A stretch of DNA of 64,000 nt from Allobosea vaviloviae. Its GTDB lineage: Bacteria; Pseudomonadota; Alphaproteobacteria; Rhizobiales; Beijerinckiaceae. Location: assembly GCF_001298265.1 (NCBI RefSeq), contig NZ_LGSZ01000048.1, positions 248,001-312,000 on the forward strand, given 5' to 3'. A program made the position numbers and the translations under genes. The notes beneath the pieces were generated by a model that was not told the origin of the DNA, ran no database searches, and worked only from the letters and a program-made list of their open reading frames with translations. This document shows, in pieces, positions 44,806-53,499 of the stretch (the first letter of the stretch is position 1; the number at the start of each line of letters is the position of its first letter).

Positions 44806-45939
44806 ATGCTCAACTCATCGGCCTGGAAGCCATTCCCGCGCTATATGGCGGAACCCGAGGTCGAGGACTTGCATGAGGACGTCACGCCCTCCGAGCATGA
44901 CCTGATCGTCCGGTACACGATCATCGGCATCTTCGTGATCCTCGCCACCGCCTCGCTGTACCTGACAAAGGTCATCGCGCTGCCGATCACCGCCGGCATC
45001 ATCTTCGGCCTGGTGCTCGGACCGGCGGTCGACTGGCTGGTGCGCCGCAATGTCCCGCAGCATCTGGCGGCGGCGATCGTGGTGCTTCTGTTTCTCGGGC
45101 TGATCATGGCTGCGATCACGGTGCTCGCCGTCCCCGTGGCTGCCTGGAGCGATCAGGCACCGGCGATGATGACGGCGCTGAAGACCAAGCTCGCCAGCGT
45201 CTTCGTGGTGATGGACGAGGCCAAGCATGCCATCGCCTCGCTGATGGGCAAGACCGGCGCCGAACTCAACGTCTCGCAGGGAAATCCGCTGCTCGATATC
45301 GCGATGTCGTCCTCGACGGTGGCCGGCGGCCTCCTGATCTTCGTCGCCACCGTCTATTTCTGGCTGGCCACGCGCCGCCACCTCAAGGCGCGCGCGCTGC
45401 GCCTCTGCCTCGGACGCGGCGCCCGGAAGTCCGCCGGCGCATTCTTTCAGGAGATCGAAACGCGTGTCGCGCGCTATTTCGGCCTGGTGACGCTGATCAA
45501 TCTCGGCATGGGCGTCCTCACCATGACGATCGCCTGGATGGCAGGCCTGCCGTTCCCGATCTTCTGGGGCGCGCTCGCCTTCATCCTGAATTATCTCGCC
45601 TTCATCGGGCCGATCATCGTCACCGTCATGCTGTTCGCCAGCGCGCTGATCGACGCACCCCTGGTGCTGACGGCGATCTGGCCGGCGGCCGCCTATTTCG
45701 TTCTCCATCTGATCGAGGGCAACGCCGTCACGCCGGTCTTCGTCGGCAGCAGGCTGACGGTCTCACCCTTCCTGGTCTTCATCGGCTTCATCTTCTGGCT
45801 CTGGCTGTGGGGGCCGGTCGGCGCGGTCCTCTCGACTCCGATCCTGCTCGTCGCCATGGTGGCGCAGGAGGAATTCGCCCGGTATCGCGCCGCGCAGGCC
45901 GAGGAGCGCAGCGATCAGCCCGAACGACAAGCGGCGTGA
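44806..45939 (+). CDS. AI-2E family transporter
   Basis: A 377-aa membrane protein of the AI-2E/TqsA/PerM family, about eight helices: IFVILATASLYLTKVIALPITAGIIFGLVLGPAVDWL, LAAAIVVLLFLGLIMAAITVLAV, and the C-terminal cluster ending VFIGFIFWLWLWGPVGAVLSTPILLVAMV, which is the family signature. Members export or leak small molecules (autoinducer-2, Na+/Li+ for some); substrate here unknown. N-terminal acidic cytoplasmic stretch (AEPEVEDLHEDVTPSEHD). The upstream EcfG promoter implies induction by general stress. Confidence 0.9.
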   Translation: MLNSSAWKPFPRYMAEPEVEDLHEDVTPSEHDLIVRYTIIGIFVILATASLYLTKVIALPITAGIIFGLVLGPAVDWLVRRNVPQHLAAAIVVLLFLGLIMAAITVLAVPVAAWSDQAPAMMTALKTKLASVFVVMDEAKHAIASLMGKTGAELNVSQGNPLLDIAMSSSTVAGGLLIFVATVYFWLATRRHLKARALRLCLGRGARKSAGAFFQEIETRVARYFGLVTLINLGMGVLTMTIAWMAGLPFPIFWGALAFILNYLAFIGPIIVTVMLFASALIDAPLVLTAIWPAAAYFVLHLIEGNAVTPVFVGSRLTVSPFLVFIGFIFWLWLWGPVGAVLSTPILLVAMVAQEEFARYRAAQAEERSDQPERQAA

Positions 45940-45951
45940 GCCTGACGGGAC

Positions 45952-45976
45952 GGAACCGCTGCGGCCCGTACGCGTT
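45952..45976 (+). promoter_or_regulatory. EcfG (general stress sigma) promoter of the DUF883/holin-like pair
   Basis: GGAAC (45952-45956), 16 bp, CGTT (45973-45976): consensus EcfG promoter, 12 bp after the transporter stop and 94 bp before ATG 46071. DUF883/YqjD-type genes are known members of general stress regulons in alphaproteobacteria, consistent with this site. Confidence 0.7.
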
Positions 45977-46070
45977 GCCCGGAAAGCTTGTCAGGACTGG
46001 ACCGTCCGCAGATAGCGACTGATTTTTGAATCCGTTTCACGAAGACCGATCGATGCAGGGGAAAAGCGAC

Positions 46071-46430
46071 ATGGCCACCACCACATCCGCGAAGCGTCAG
46101 GCTGCGGCCTCCGTGAAGCATGCCAAGGACGAGGTTGCAGCCGGGGCCGAGGAGATGGCCGGCGAGGCACGCGCGACGGCCGCCCGCGTCAAGCGCGAGG
46201 CCGGCGCGATCGAGGACAGTCTCGCCCGCGGCGCCGAGGAGCTGGTTGCGACGGTGAGCGAGCGCCTGCGTTCGGTCGGCGTCGATACCGACCGCATGGT
46301 CGATGTCGCCAAGGAGCAGGCGACCGATCTGCAGCGCCTGATCGAGGACGAAATCCGCGAGCGGCCGTTGCGCGCCCTGGGCCTGGCGGCGGCTGTCGGC
46401 CTGTTCGTCGGCTTCCTCTCGGCGCGCTGA
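46071..46430 (+). CDS. DUF883 (ElaB/YqjD-like) membrane-anchored protein
   Basis: A ~119-aa protein: a long charged amphipathic helix rich in Ala, Glu, Lys and Arg (KHAKDEVAAGAEEMAGEARA, ERLRSVGVDTDRMVDVAKEQ) followed by one C-terminal membrane anchor (PLRALGLAAAVGLFVGFLSAR). This is the YqjD/ElaB plan; E. coli homologues bind ribosomes at the membrane in stationary phase. AGGGG lies 9 bases before ATG 46071; ATG 46053 and TTG 46026 are alternatives. It is followed after 4 bp by the holin-like gene, so they form a unit. Confidence 0.85.
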   Translation: MATTTSAKRQAAASVKHAKDEVAAGAEEMAGEARATAARVKREAGAIEDSLARGAEELVATVSERLRSVGVDTDRMVDVAKEQATDLQRLIEDEIRERPLRALGLAAAVGLFVGFLSAR

Positions 46431-46434
46431 GCCT

Positions 46435-46869
46435 ATGCTGGGGGGAATCGGAGCCTATATCGCGTCGGAGATTTCCGGCGCCGTCAGGCGCAACGTCATC
46501 GTCTACGCGCTGATGGGGTTCGCCGTCCTGCTGGTCCTATGCGCCGGGGGCTATGCCCTGAGCGCGCTGCATACGGTCCTGGCGTTGCGATACGGCACGG
46601 CGGAGGCCAGCCTGTTCATCGCGGGCGGTCTGTTCGTGGCGGCGTTGATCGCTTTCGGCGCCGCACTTTACGTCAAGAACCGTCGCCGTCCTGCTCGGCC
46701 GGTGGCGGCCACCGCATTGGTCGCTGCGCCTCTGATCGCAAAGCTGGTCGGTTCCGGCGTCAAATCCCGCACGGGCTGGCGCATTGCGCTGGTTGGCGGC
46801 GTCGTGGTGCTGGGTGCGTTGCTCGGACGGCAGTTCTTCACCGGAGGCGATGACGACGACGAGGCGTGA
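46435..46869 (+). CDS. Holin-X-like/YqjE-like membrane protein
   Basis: A 144-aa membrane protein with hydrophobic helices VIVYALMGFAVLLVLCAGGYAL, ASLFIAGGLFVAALIAFGAALYV, and IALVGGVVVLGALLG, ending in an acidic tail (TGGDDDDEA). It has the general plan of phage holin family / DUF1469 (YqjE) proteins that usually follow DUF883 genes, though no sequence motif proves this. Start ATG 46435, 4 bp from the DUF883 stop. Likely a stress-induced inner membrane component, not part of a prophage. Confidence 0.75.
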   Translation: MLGGIGAYIASEISGAVRRNVIVYALMGFAVLLVLCAGGYALSALHTVLALRYGTAEASLFIAGGLFVAALIAFGAALYVKNRRRPARPVAATALVAAPLIAKLVGSGVKSRTGWRIALVGGVVVLGALLGRQFFTGGDDDDEA

Positions 46870-46966
46870 GGCCTCCGCCCTGGCGTGGCGAACCGGCCGA
46901 CTGGGCATGACGGCCTTCTGTCTTTTTACATAGGGATCGTGGGTGCCGTCCTGTAACACGGTAGCC

Positions 46967-48337
46967 ATGCTTGCACAGGTGAGGCCCCGCGATCGTTTTT
47001 CGGTTCCCATGATTCCAGCCGTTCGGGCGCGTTTGCGTTCGGCCACAACGACGGTGATCGCCATCGGCGTCGTGGCCGTCGCCATCCTGTTGGCGGCTTG
47101 GATCAATCTGCAGGCCCAGAACACCGCCGAGCGCGTCTCCCGCGCCATTGCCGTCCGCGAAAACGCCGAGCGCTTCCTCGGCCATTTGCGCGACGCCGAG
47201 ACCGGTCAGCGCGGCTACATGCTGACGGGGACAGCGAGCTATCTGGTCCCTTTCACGAATGGCCGCAGCGCCGTCCTGCCCGCTCTGCAGACACTCGAAC
47301 GCCTGGTGGAGACCGATCCGCTGCAGAAGCAGCGCGTCGCCGCGCTTCGGCAGCCCATGGAGCGCAAGCTCGTGGAACTCGACGCCACGGTCGGCCTCAC
47401 GCGCGACGGCCGCCAAAACGAAGCGCTCGCCATGATCCGCCAAGGTGAGGGCATCGGCGCCATGGACGCGTTGCGCGACAGCATCGAGCAGATCCAGCTG
47501 GCCGAGAACACCCTGCTGGTCTCCCTCAACCGCAACGAGGAGCGCCGCCGGCTTTTGGCGAGCATCGGCATCGTCGTGGCCTTGGCCGGCCTCGCCTTCG
47601 CCGCTTGGCTGCAATTGCGGACAAGGCAGCGCCGCAGCCTGTCGCTGGCGGTGAGCAACGCCCAGCTGGAACAGATCGTCAGCGAGCGCACGCGGGAACT
47701 CGAGAACGAGCGCCTGCGAATCGAGGCCCTGCTGCGCGACGTCAATCACCGCGTCGGCAACAACCTCGCCATGGTCTCGGCACTGCTCAACGTCCAGAGC
47801 CGCCAGAGCGGCGAGCCGGCCGTTCGCACGGCCCTGCAGCAGGCGCAGTCGCGCATCCAGGCCATCGCCGCAGGACAGCGGCGTCTGCGCCTGGACATCG
47901 AGACCGACGAGATCGACGCGCGGGCTTATATGGAGGATCTGCTGGCCGAGATCGGCAAGGCGGCCGAAGGTCGGCCGATCGAGGTGAGCCTCGCCATGGA
48001 CGCGATCCGGCTGCCGGGCCGCGACGCGGTGTCCTTCGTCGTCATCGTCAACGAACTGGTGACGAACGCGATCAAGCACGCCTTCCCGAACGGCATGGCC
48101 GGCAAGATCGTGGTCCGCCTCGAGGAAACGGTGCAGGAGGATGCGGCCACGCTCGCCCTGTCGGTCGAGGACGACGGCATCGGCATGCCCGGCGAAATCG
48201 AGACCAGGGGTCTCGGCCAGACCGTCATCGCAAGCCTGCTCAGAAGCATGCAGGCGACCATGACCTCCGCCCCTCTCGCTCCGGACTCAAGCCGCCCCGG
48301 CACCTGCGTGACGCTGACCTTCCCGAAGCGGGACTAG
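46967..48337 (+). CDS. CHASE3-domain sensor histidine kinase (HisKA_2/HWE type)
   Basis: About 456 aa. TM1 (TVIAIGVVAVAILLAAWINL), a CHASE3 periplasmic sensor ~residues 40-170 with DAETGQRGYMLTGT, TM2 (LASIGIVVALAGLAFAAWL), then a short coiled coil and the kinase core: phospho-acceptor region ALLRDVNHRVGNNLAMVSALL, N-box FVVIVNELVTNAIKHAFPNG and G-box SVEDDGIGMPG. This is the HisKA_2/HWE class, common in alphaproteobacterial general-stress and light signalling. There is no response regulator next to it. Start codon uncertain (GTG 46943, ATG 46967 or ATG 47009); no good Shine-Dalgarno for any. Confidence 0.88.
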   Translation: MLAQVRPRDRFSVPMIPAVRARLRSATTTVIAIGVVAVAILLAAWINLQAQNTAERVSRAIAVRENAERFLGHLRDAETGQRGYMLTGTASYLVPFTNGRSAVLPALQTLERLVETDPLQKQRVAALRQPMERKLVELDATVGLTRDGRQNEALAMIRQGEGIGAMDALRDSIEQIQLAENTLLVSLNRNEERRRLLASIGIVVALAGLAFAAWLQLRTRQRRSLSLAVSNAQLEQIVSERTRELENERLRIEALLRDVNHRVGNNLAMVSALLNVQSRQSGEPAVRTALQQAQSRIQAIAAGQRRLRLDIETDEIDARAYMEDLLAEIGKAAEGRPIEVSLAMDAIRLPGRDAVSFVVIVNELVTNAIKHAFPNGMAGKIVVRLEETVQEDAATLALSVEDDGIGMPGEIETRGLGQTVIASLLRSMQATMTSAPLAPDSSRPGTCVTLTFPKRD

Positions 48338-48350
48338 GTCGAGCCCAATG

Positions 48351-48378
48351 AAAAGGCCCGGTCGTTGAACCGGGCCTT
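48351..48378 (-). terminator. Bidirectional terminator between histidine kinase and cysK
   Basis: Stem AAGGCCCGGT / ACCGGGCCTT with a CGTTGA loop. Read on the minus strand it ends in TTTT, so it best serves cysK; the plus-strand arm ends in TTCG and may also stop the kinase transcript. Confidence 0.8.
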
Positions 48379-48414
48379 CGTGATGTCACGCGCTCCACGC
48401 CGATCAGGCGCTCG

Positions 48415-49401
48415 TCAGAGCCCCTCGAACAGCGCGCTCGAGATGTAGCGCTCGGCGAAGGACGGGATGATCACGACGATCGTCTTGCCGGCATTCTCCG
48501 GCCGCGCGCCGACTTCGAGCGCGGCGGCGATGGCGGCCCCCGACGAGATCCCGGCCGGGATGCCCTCGAACTTGGCCAGCGCCCGCGAGGTCTCGAACGA
48601 GGTCTGGTTGCCAACGGTCACGACCTCGTCGATCACCGAACGATCGAGGATGCCGGGCACGAAGCCCGCGCCAATGCCCTGGATCTTGTGGGGGCCGGGC
48701 GCCCCGCCCGACAGCACCGGGGAATCCTCGGGCTCGACGGCGACGATCCTGACATTCGGGTTCTTTTCCTTCAGCACCTGACCGACGCCCGTGATGGTGC
48801 CGCCTGTGCCGACGCCGGCGATGAAGATGTCGACCTTGCCCTGCGTGTCGTTCCAGATCTCCAGCGCGGTCGTCTTGCGGTGAATCTCGGGGTTGTGCGG
48901 GTTCTCGAACTGCTGCGGGATGATCGAGCCCGCAATCTCGGCATTGAGCTCCTCGGCCTTGGCGATCGCGCCGCGCATGCCGCCGGGACCCGGCGTCAGC
49001 ACAAGCTCGGCACCAAGCAGCGCCAGCATCTTGCGGCGCTCCAGAGACATCGTCTCGGGCATCACCAGGATCAGCCGATAGCCGCGCGCGGCCGCCACAA
49101 AAGCGAGCGCAATGCCGGTGTTGCCCGAGGTCGGCTCGATCAGCGTGCCGCCCGGCTTGAGCGCTCCCGACGCCTCCAAGGCGTCGATCATGTTGACGCC
49201 GATGCGGTCCTTGACGCTGGAGATCGGGTTGAAGAATTCGAGCTTCGCCAGGATCGTCGCCTTGACGCCGCGCTCGGCTGGCAGGCGGTTGAGCTTGACG
49301 AGCGGTGTATCGCCGATGGTGTCGGTGATCGAGTCGTAGATCCGGCCGCGACCGGGCGCTTTCGCCGGGGCGGTCTCGGGCTTACGCGCTGCCTCAGTCA
49401 T
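48415..49401 (-). CDS. cysK: Cysteine synthase A
   Basis: A 328-aa PLP enzyme, O-acetylserine (thiol)-lyase. Opening [23 protein letters not shown] Lys in [15 protein letters not shown], substrate loop [17 protein letters not shown], and [21 protein letters not shown]-terminal [20 protein letters not shown] and [16 protein letters not shown] 49401 has AGGAG 6 bases upstream; an upstream in-frame ATG at 49449 is rejected. It follows an Rrf2 regulator on the same strand with AATTCA repeats in between, so its expression is probably under that regulator. Confidence 0.96.
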   Translation of the reverse strand: MTEAARKPETAPAKAPGRGRIYDSITDTIGDTPLVKLNRLPAERGVKATILAKLEFFNPISSVKDRIGVNMIDALEASGALKPGGTLIEPTSGNTGIALAFVAAARGYRLILVMPETMSLERRKMLALLGAELVLTPGPGGMRGAIAKAEELNAEIAGSIIPQQFENPHNPEIHRKTTALEIWNDTQGKVDIFIAGVGTGGTITGVGQVLKEKNPNVRIVAVEPEDSPVLSGGAPGPHKIQGIGAGFVPGILDRSVIDEVVTVGNQTSFETSRALAKFEGIPAGISSGAAIAAALEVGARPENAGKTIVVIIPSFAERYISSALFEGL

Positions 49402-49439
49402 GGGTTTCTCCTGAAAGCGTCGGTCTGGTGCCGTCGATT

Positions 49440-49496
49440 GAGGACTCACAATAGATCAATTCACGCAGACTGTCGATGAATTCAATAATTCACATT
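49440..49496 (-). promoter_or_regulatory. AT-rich control region of cysK with AATTCA repeats
   Basis: AATTCA occurs at 49458-49463, 49479-49484 and 49487-49492, with an 8-bp palindrome TGAATTCA at 49477-49484, in an AT-rich island between Rrf2 gene and cysK. These are candidate operators for the Rrf2 protein, and by their position they would control cysK. Confidence 0.45.
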
Positions 49497-49949
49497 CTAT
49501 ATCGTAAAATCACCGTCGATGCCCATGACGCCGAAGACGGCTTCATCCTGCGCACGGCGACAGAGTTCCTCGACGGTGATGCCGTCCAGCACGGCCAGAA
49601 ACGCCTGCGAGGCGCGCATCACCTCCGGCCCGATCACGTCGTCGACCAGGCGCGAATGCGGCGCCGGACCGAGCCCGTCATCGCCGGCTTCCTGCATGGC
49701 GGCGCGCGCGATGGCTCCGGCGGTGACCCGGCGGCGCTCGCGGGCCAGCTCATAGCCGCCACGCGGGCCGCGCACGCCCTTGAGGATGCCGACCCTGACC
49801 AATGCCTGCAGCAGCGTTTCGAGATGGCGCGGCGGCAGATCGTGCCGGGCCGCCAGATGCTTGGCCGCCACCGGCGAGGGTCTGGCGTGCAGGGCGATGT
49901 CGACCACGGCCGCGATCGCGAGCTGGCTGCGGCGGGAGAGGAGGATCAT
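49497..49949 (-). CDS. Rrf2 family transcriptional regulator, no [Fe-S] cysteines
   Basis: A 150-aa Rrf2 protein. Winged helix: SRRSQLAIAAVVDIALHARPSPVAAKHLAARHDLPPRHLETLLQALVRVGILKGVRGPRGGYELARE. The C-terminal half (ARAAMQEAGDDGLGPAPHSRL, SQAFLAVLDGITVEELCRRAQ) contains a single Cys, not the three-Cys cluster of IscR or NsrR. That is the form of CymR/CysR-like cysteine-metabolism regulators. It shares one base with dut (TGATG) and lies 95 bp before cysK, consistent with cysteine regulation. Confidence 0.85.
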   Translation of the reverse strand: MILLSRRSQLAIAAVVDIALHARPSPVAAKHLAARHDLPPRHLETLLQALVRVGILKGVRGPRGGYELARERRRVTAGAIARAAMQEAGDDGLGPAPHSRLVDDVIGPEVMRASQAFLAVLDGITVEELCRRAQDEAVFGVMGIDGDFTI

Positions 49950-50431
49950 CAGACGCTATCCTTGCCGAAAACCACGCCGCCGTCGATTCCCGTCGAGCCG
50001 AAGGCACCGGCTCCACGGGGCGTGTCGTCCAGGCGATCCGTTTCCGTGAGCAGAGCCTGCGTGACCGGGGCGATCACCAATTGCGCGATGCGGTCCCCAC
50101 GCTGGATCGTGAAGGAGACGTCGCCCAGATTGACCAGGATGGCCGTAATCTCGCCGCGAAAGTCGCTGTCGACCGTCCCCGGCGCGTTCAGCACGGTAAC
50201 GCCGTGCCGAAAGGCCAACCCGGAACGGGGGCGCACTTGAGCCTCGAAACCGACAGGCAATTGAATGGAGAGCCCCGTTGGAACGGCCTGGCGCTCGCCG
50301 GGCGCGATCACCAGGGCTTCCCCTTCGCCGAGCGCCGCGCGCAGGTCGAGGCCTGCCGCTCCCGCAGTCTCATAGGCTGGCAAGGGCAGGCCGAGGCCGT
50401 GGCCGACGCGCCGTACGGGAACGGTGACCAT
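49949..50431 (-). CDS. dut: Deoxyuridine 5'-triphosphate nucleotidohydrolase
   Basis: A 160-aa trimeric dUTPase removing dUTP and making dUMP for thymidylate synthesis. The five motifs are visible: [46 protein letters not shown] and the flexible C-terminal [12 protein letters not shown] 50431, 4 bp after the coaBC stop; overlaps the Rrf2 gene at its 3' end by one base. The three genes form one translation-coupled run. Confidence 0.97.
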   Translation of the reverse strand: MVTVPVRRVGHGLGLPLPAYETAGAAGLDLRAALGEGEALVIAPGERQAVPTGLSIQLPVGFEAQVRPRSGLAFRHGVTVLNAPGTVDSDFRGEITAILVNLGDVSFTIQRGDRIAQLVIAPVTQALLTETDRLDDTPRGAGAFGSTGIDGGVVFGKDSV

Positions 50432-50435
50432 GCCG

Positions 50436-51707
50436 TCAGACTCCGGTCCGGACCGGCACGAGCCCCGCGATATGGGCCATCAGGCGGGTCGCGACCTCCT
50501 GTTTCGCCAGCGTCGGCCAGTTCTCGACACCGTCGCGCGTCACCAGATGCACGGTGTTGGCGTCTCCGCCCATCACCCCGGTGCCGCCGACATCATTGGC
50601 GACGATCAAGTCGCAGCCCTTCCTCGCCAGCTTTGCCTGCGCATAGGCGATGACGTTCTGCGTTTCCGCGGCAAAGCCGACGACCAGGGCCGGTCGGGCG
50701 CTTTGTCGATGCGCCACGGTGGCGAGGATGTCGGGGTTCTCGATCAGGGCGAGCGGCGGCAGGCCACTGCCGTCCTTCTTCATTTTCTCGGGCGTGGCGT
50801 CGGCCACGCGCCAATCGGCCACGGCAGCGGCGAAGATCGCGATGTCGGCCGGCAGCGCCGCCTCGACAGCGGCCAGCATCTCGCGGGCGGATTCGACATG
50901 AACGGTCTCGACGCCCTCGGGATCGGGGATCGCGACCGGGCCGGAGACCAGCGTCACCCGTGCGCCGGCGGCGGCCGCCGCAGCAGCGAGAGCATGACCC
51001 TGCTTGCCCGAGGAGCGGTTGGCGATGTAGCGCACCGGGTCGATCGCCTCATGTGTCGGCCCCGATGTCACCAGCACATGCCGGCCCGCGAGCGCACCCT
51101 GTTCGCCGGCGCCTCCGGGCAAACGGCCGAGGAACCCGATCGCGCGCTGGCCCGGCGCCTCGTCGGCCAAGGCGCGTTCGATCGCGGCCAGGATTTCAGC
51201 GGGCTCGGCCATGCGGCCCGGCCCGCTCTCGCCGCGCTCCGCCATGGCGCCGGAATTGGGGCCCACGACCAGCACGCCGTCCTTCTCGAGCTGCGCCATG
51301 TTGCGCCGCGTCGCCGGGTGCTGCCACATGCGCGGGTTCATGGCCGGCGCGATCAGGACGCGCTTGTCGGTGGCGAGCAGCGCCGTCGATGCCAGATCAT
51401 TGGCCAGCCCCGTCGCCATCTTGGCGATCAGGTCGGCGGTGGCCGGCGCCACGACGAGCAGATCGGTCGAGCGCGACAGGGCGATATGGCCGATATCGGC
51501 CTCGTCGGTCAGCGAGAACAGATCGGTGAAGCAGCGCTCGCCAGCCAGCGTCCCGACTGACAACGGCGTCACGAATTCCTCGCCCGCCTTGGTCAGGATG
51601 GCGCGCGTGGCGATCCCGCGATCCTTCAGCCGACGGATCAGCTCCAGGCATTTATAGGCGGCGATGCCGCCGCCGATGATGAGGAGGATGGAGCGGGAGG
51701 CGGACAA
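50436..51707 (-). CDS. coaBC: Bifunctional phosphopantothenoylcysteine decarboxylase/synthetase CoaBC
   Basis: A 423-aa CoaBC (Dfp). The N-terminal flavoprotein decarboxylase has [37 protein letters not shown] and [16 protein letters not shown]. The C-terminal CoaB has [23 protein letters not shown], with [21 protein letters not shown] following. It uses cysteine with 4'-phosphopantothenate, which connects it to the downstream cysK regulator. Normally this follows ubiB directly in Hyphomicrobiales; here ~3.5 kb intervene. Confidence 0.97.
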   Translation of the reverse strand: MSASRSILLIIGGGIAAYKCLELIRRLKDRGIATRAILTKAGEEFVTPLSVGTLAGERCFTDLFSLTDEADIGHIALSRSTDLLVVAPATADLIAKMATGLANDLASTALLATDKRVLIAPAMNPRMWQHPATRRNMAQLEKDGVLVVGPNSGAMAERGESGPGRMAEPAEILAAIERALADEAPGQRAIGFLGRLPGGAGEQGALAGRHVLVTSGPTHEAIDPVRYIANRSSGKQGHALAAAAAAAGARVTLVSGPVAIPDPEGVETVHVESAREMLAAVEAALPADIAIFAAAVADWRVADATPEKMKKDGSGLPPLALIENPDILATVAHRQSARPALVVGFAAETQNVIAYAQAKLARKGCDLIVANDVGGTGVMGGDANTVHLVTRDGVENWPTLAKQEVATRLMAHIAGLVPVRTGV

Positions 51708-51777
51708 GGCGGGGCTCCTGAGCCTTGAGATGAACGTTACCTAGCATCGCTGGGCTAGGGCTGTCATCGGGCGCTCA

Positions 51778-51854
51778 CGTCATGCTCGGGCTTGACCCGA
51801 GCATCTCCGGCAAGAGATTCTCGGGTCTGCGCTTCGCTTCGCCCAAGAATGACG
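51778..51854. repeat. Class A intergenic palindromic element, copy 4 (inverted)
   Basis: CGTCATGCTCGGGCTTGACCCGAGCATCTC at the left and GAGATTCTCGGG ... AGAATGACG at the right: the same element in opposite orientation, between coaBC and amn. Confidence 0.75.
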
Positions 51855-51864
51855 GCAAGGCTCA

Positions 51865-53319
51865 TCACCTAAACGGCGGCTCGTCGAAGCTGCGCAGCTT
51901 GCGCGAATGGATCGTCGATCCCGCCTTCTTCAGCTTTTCCAGCGCCGCGAGCCCGATCCGCAGATGCTCGCTGACTGCGCGCTCGTAGAAGGCGTTGGCG
52001 GCGCCGGGCAGCTTGATTTCGCCGTGCAGCGGCTTGTCGGAGACGCAGAGAAGCGTGCCGTAAGGCACGCGTAAGCGGTAGCCCTGCGCCGCGATGGTGC
52101 CCGATTCCATGTCGACCGCGATGGCACGCGACAGGTTGATCCGGCGACGCTCCTTGGTCCAGCGCAGCTCCCAGTTGCGGTCGTCCTGGGTCACCACGGT
52201 GCCGGTGCGCAGCCGGTTCTTCAGCTTGTCGCCCCTCTCGCCGGTGACCTCGGCTGCCGCCTCCTGCAACGCGACCTGCACCTCCGCCAGCGCGGGCACG
52301 GGCACATCGGGCGGCACCAGTTCGTCGAGGATGCCGTCCTGCCGGAGATAGGCATGGGCCAGGACGTAGTCTCCGATGATCTGCGTCTGGCGTAAGCCCC
52401 CGCAATGGCCGACCATCAGCCAGCAATGCGGCCGCAGCACCGCGAGATGGTCGGTGATGTTCTTCGCGTTGGAGGGGCCGACGCCGATATTGACCAGCGT
52501 CACGCCCTGGCCGTTCTCGCGGATCAGGTGATAGGCCGGCATCTGGAAGCGGTGCCAAGGCGACGACATCACCCGCTCGGCGGCGCTGACATCGATGCCA
52601 TCGCGCTCGATCCGCACCCCGCCGGGCGTCACCAGCGCCAACGCCGTGCCGGCCTCGATCTCGGCAATGCCGAGCCGGACGAACTGGTCGACATAGCGGT
52701 GGTAGTTGGTCAGCAGCACCCAGGGCTGCACGGCGCGCCAATCGGTGCCGGTGTAGTGGACCAGCCGCCGCAGCGAATAGTCCACGCGCACGGCGTCGAA
52801 CAGCGAGAGCGGCCGTGGTTCGCCATCGACGATGTCGAAGGTGCCGTCGGCGATCTCGTCGCCGACCAGCGAGAGCAGCGGCGTCGGGAAATGCCGCGCC
52901 AGCTCCGCGGCCGTGATCTCGCCGCGTCCGAGTTCGTCGCCGCCCTCGAGCGCGTAGGGGTAGGGGATTTCCTGCGAGCTGATCCCGGTTTCGATGGTCG
53001 CGCCATATTCGTCGACCAGCGGCTGCAACTGGTCGAGCAGATAGCCGCGGAACTCGGCCGGCTGGGTCACCGTCGTCGAATAGATGCCGGGCGCTGCGAA
53101 TTTGGCATAGCCGCGCCGCGTCGCCGCGGGCAGCCTGGACGGTTCGTAGGTGACGCGCAGCAGCGGGTAGCGGTAGCACGCCCGCTCCCCGGCGCTGGGC
53201 GGCTGCCCCGTCTCGAAGAAGCGCTGCAGGTCGTCCCGCAACGCCGCTCTCGCCTCGGCATAGAGCGCCTCGAGCCTGTCGAGGGCGGCAGCGGGAGTGG
53301 AGGCGGTCTCGAACGTCAT
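51865..53319 (-). CDS. amn: AMP nucleosidase
   Basis: A 484-aa enzyme splitting AMP into adenine and ribose-5-phosphate. N-terminal AMN-specific domain (RACYRYPLLRVTYEPSR, FAAPGIYSTTVTQPAEFRGYLLDQLQPLV), then a PNP/UDP-phosphorylase-like C-terminal domain (TLVNIGVGPSNAKNITDHLAVLRPHCWLMVGHCGGLR, AVDMESGTIAAQGYRLRVPYGTLLCVSDKP). Length matches E. coli Amn. It controls adenylate pools. Its start is preceded by only a weak Shine-Dalgarno (GGA). Confidence 0.96.
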   Translation of the reverse strand: MTFETASTPAAALDRLEALYAEARAALRDDLQRFFETGQPPSAGERACYRYPLLRVTYEPSRLPAATRRGYAKFAAPGIYSTTVTQPAEFRGYLLDQLQPLVDEYGATIETGISSQEIPYPYALEGGDELGRGEITAAELARHFPTPLLSLVGDEIADGTFDIVDGEPRPLSLFDAVRVDYSLRRLVHYTGTDWRAVQPWVLLTNYHRYVDQFVRLGIAEIEAGTALALVTPGGVRIERDGIDVSAAERVMSSPWHRFQMPAYHLIRENGQGVTLVNIGVGPSNAKNITDHLAVLRPHCWLMVGHCGGLRQTQIIGDYVLAHAYLRQDGILDELVPPDVPVPALAEVQVALQEAAAEVTGERGDKLKNRLRTGTVVTQDDRNWELRWTKERRRINLSRAIAVDMESGTIAAQGYRLRVPYGTLLCVSDKPLHGEIKLPGAANAFYERAVSEHLRIGLAALEKLKKAGSTIHSRKLRSFDEPPFR

Positions 53320-53401
53320 GGGCGGCGTCCTTTCGTTCGGGCGAGCTTTAGCCGGGGGCTAGGTCGCGTGACAACTGCCAGCCTCTGACAGCGGAGGCGG
53401 G

Positions 53402-53447
53402 TTGACTCCCGGCGGGCCGCAATTTACTAAACCTATGAGTTAACTAA
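53402..53447 (+). promoter_or_regulatory. Promoter with ACTAA direct repeats ahead of SRPBCC operon
   Basis: TTGACT (53402-53407), 17 bp, TACTAA (53425-53430): strong sigma70 match. TTTACTAA (53423-53430) recurs as TTAACTAA (53440-53447), starting 17 bp later, so a repressor binding the repeat would cover the -10 and start site. Confidence 0.6.
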
Positions 53448-53499
53448 TGTGCCGCCGCATGCAGGCACCGATGCGCTTCGGGTCAGGGAAAACCGCGTC

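Noticed and set aside
46435-46869. Prophage remnant because of a holin-like protein
   Set aside because: No other phage gene nearby; the DUF883-holin-like pair is a standard stress gene arrangement.
46870-46966. EcfG promoter for the histidine kinase
   Set aside because: CGAAC is present but lacks a GGAAC box and a CGTT partner at 16-17 bp.
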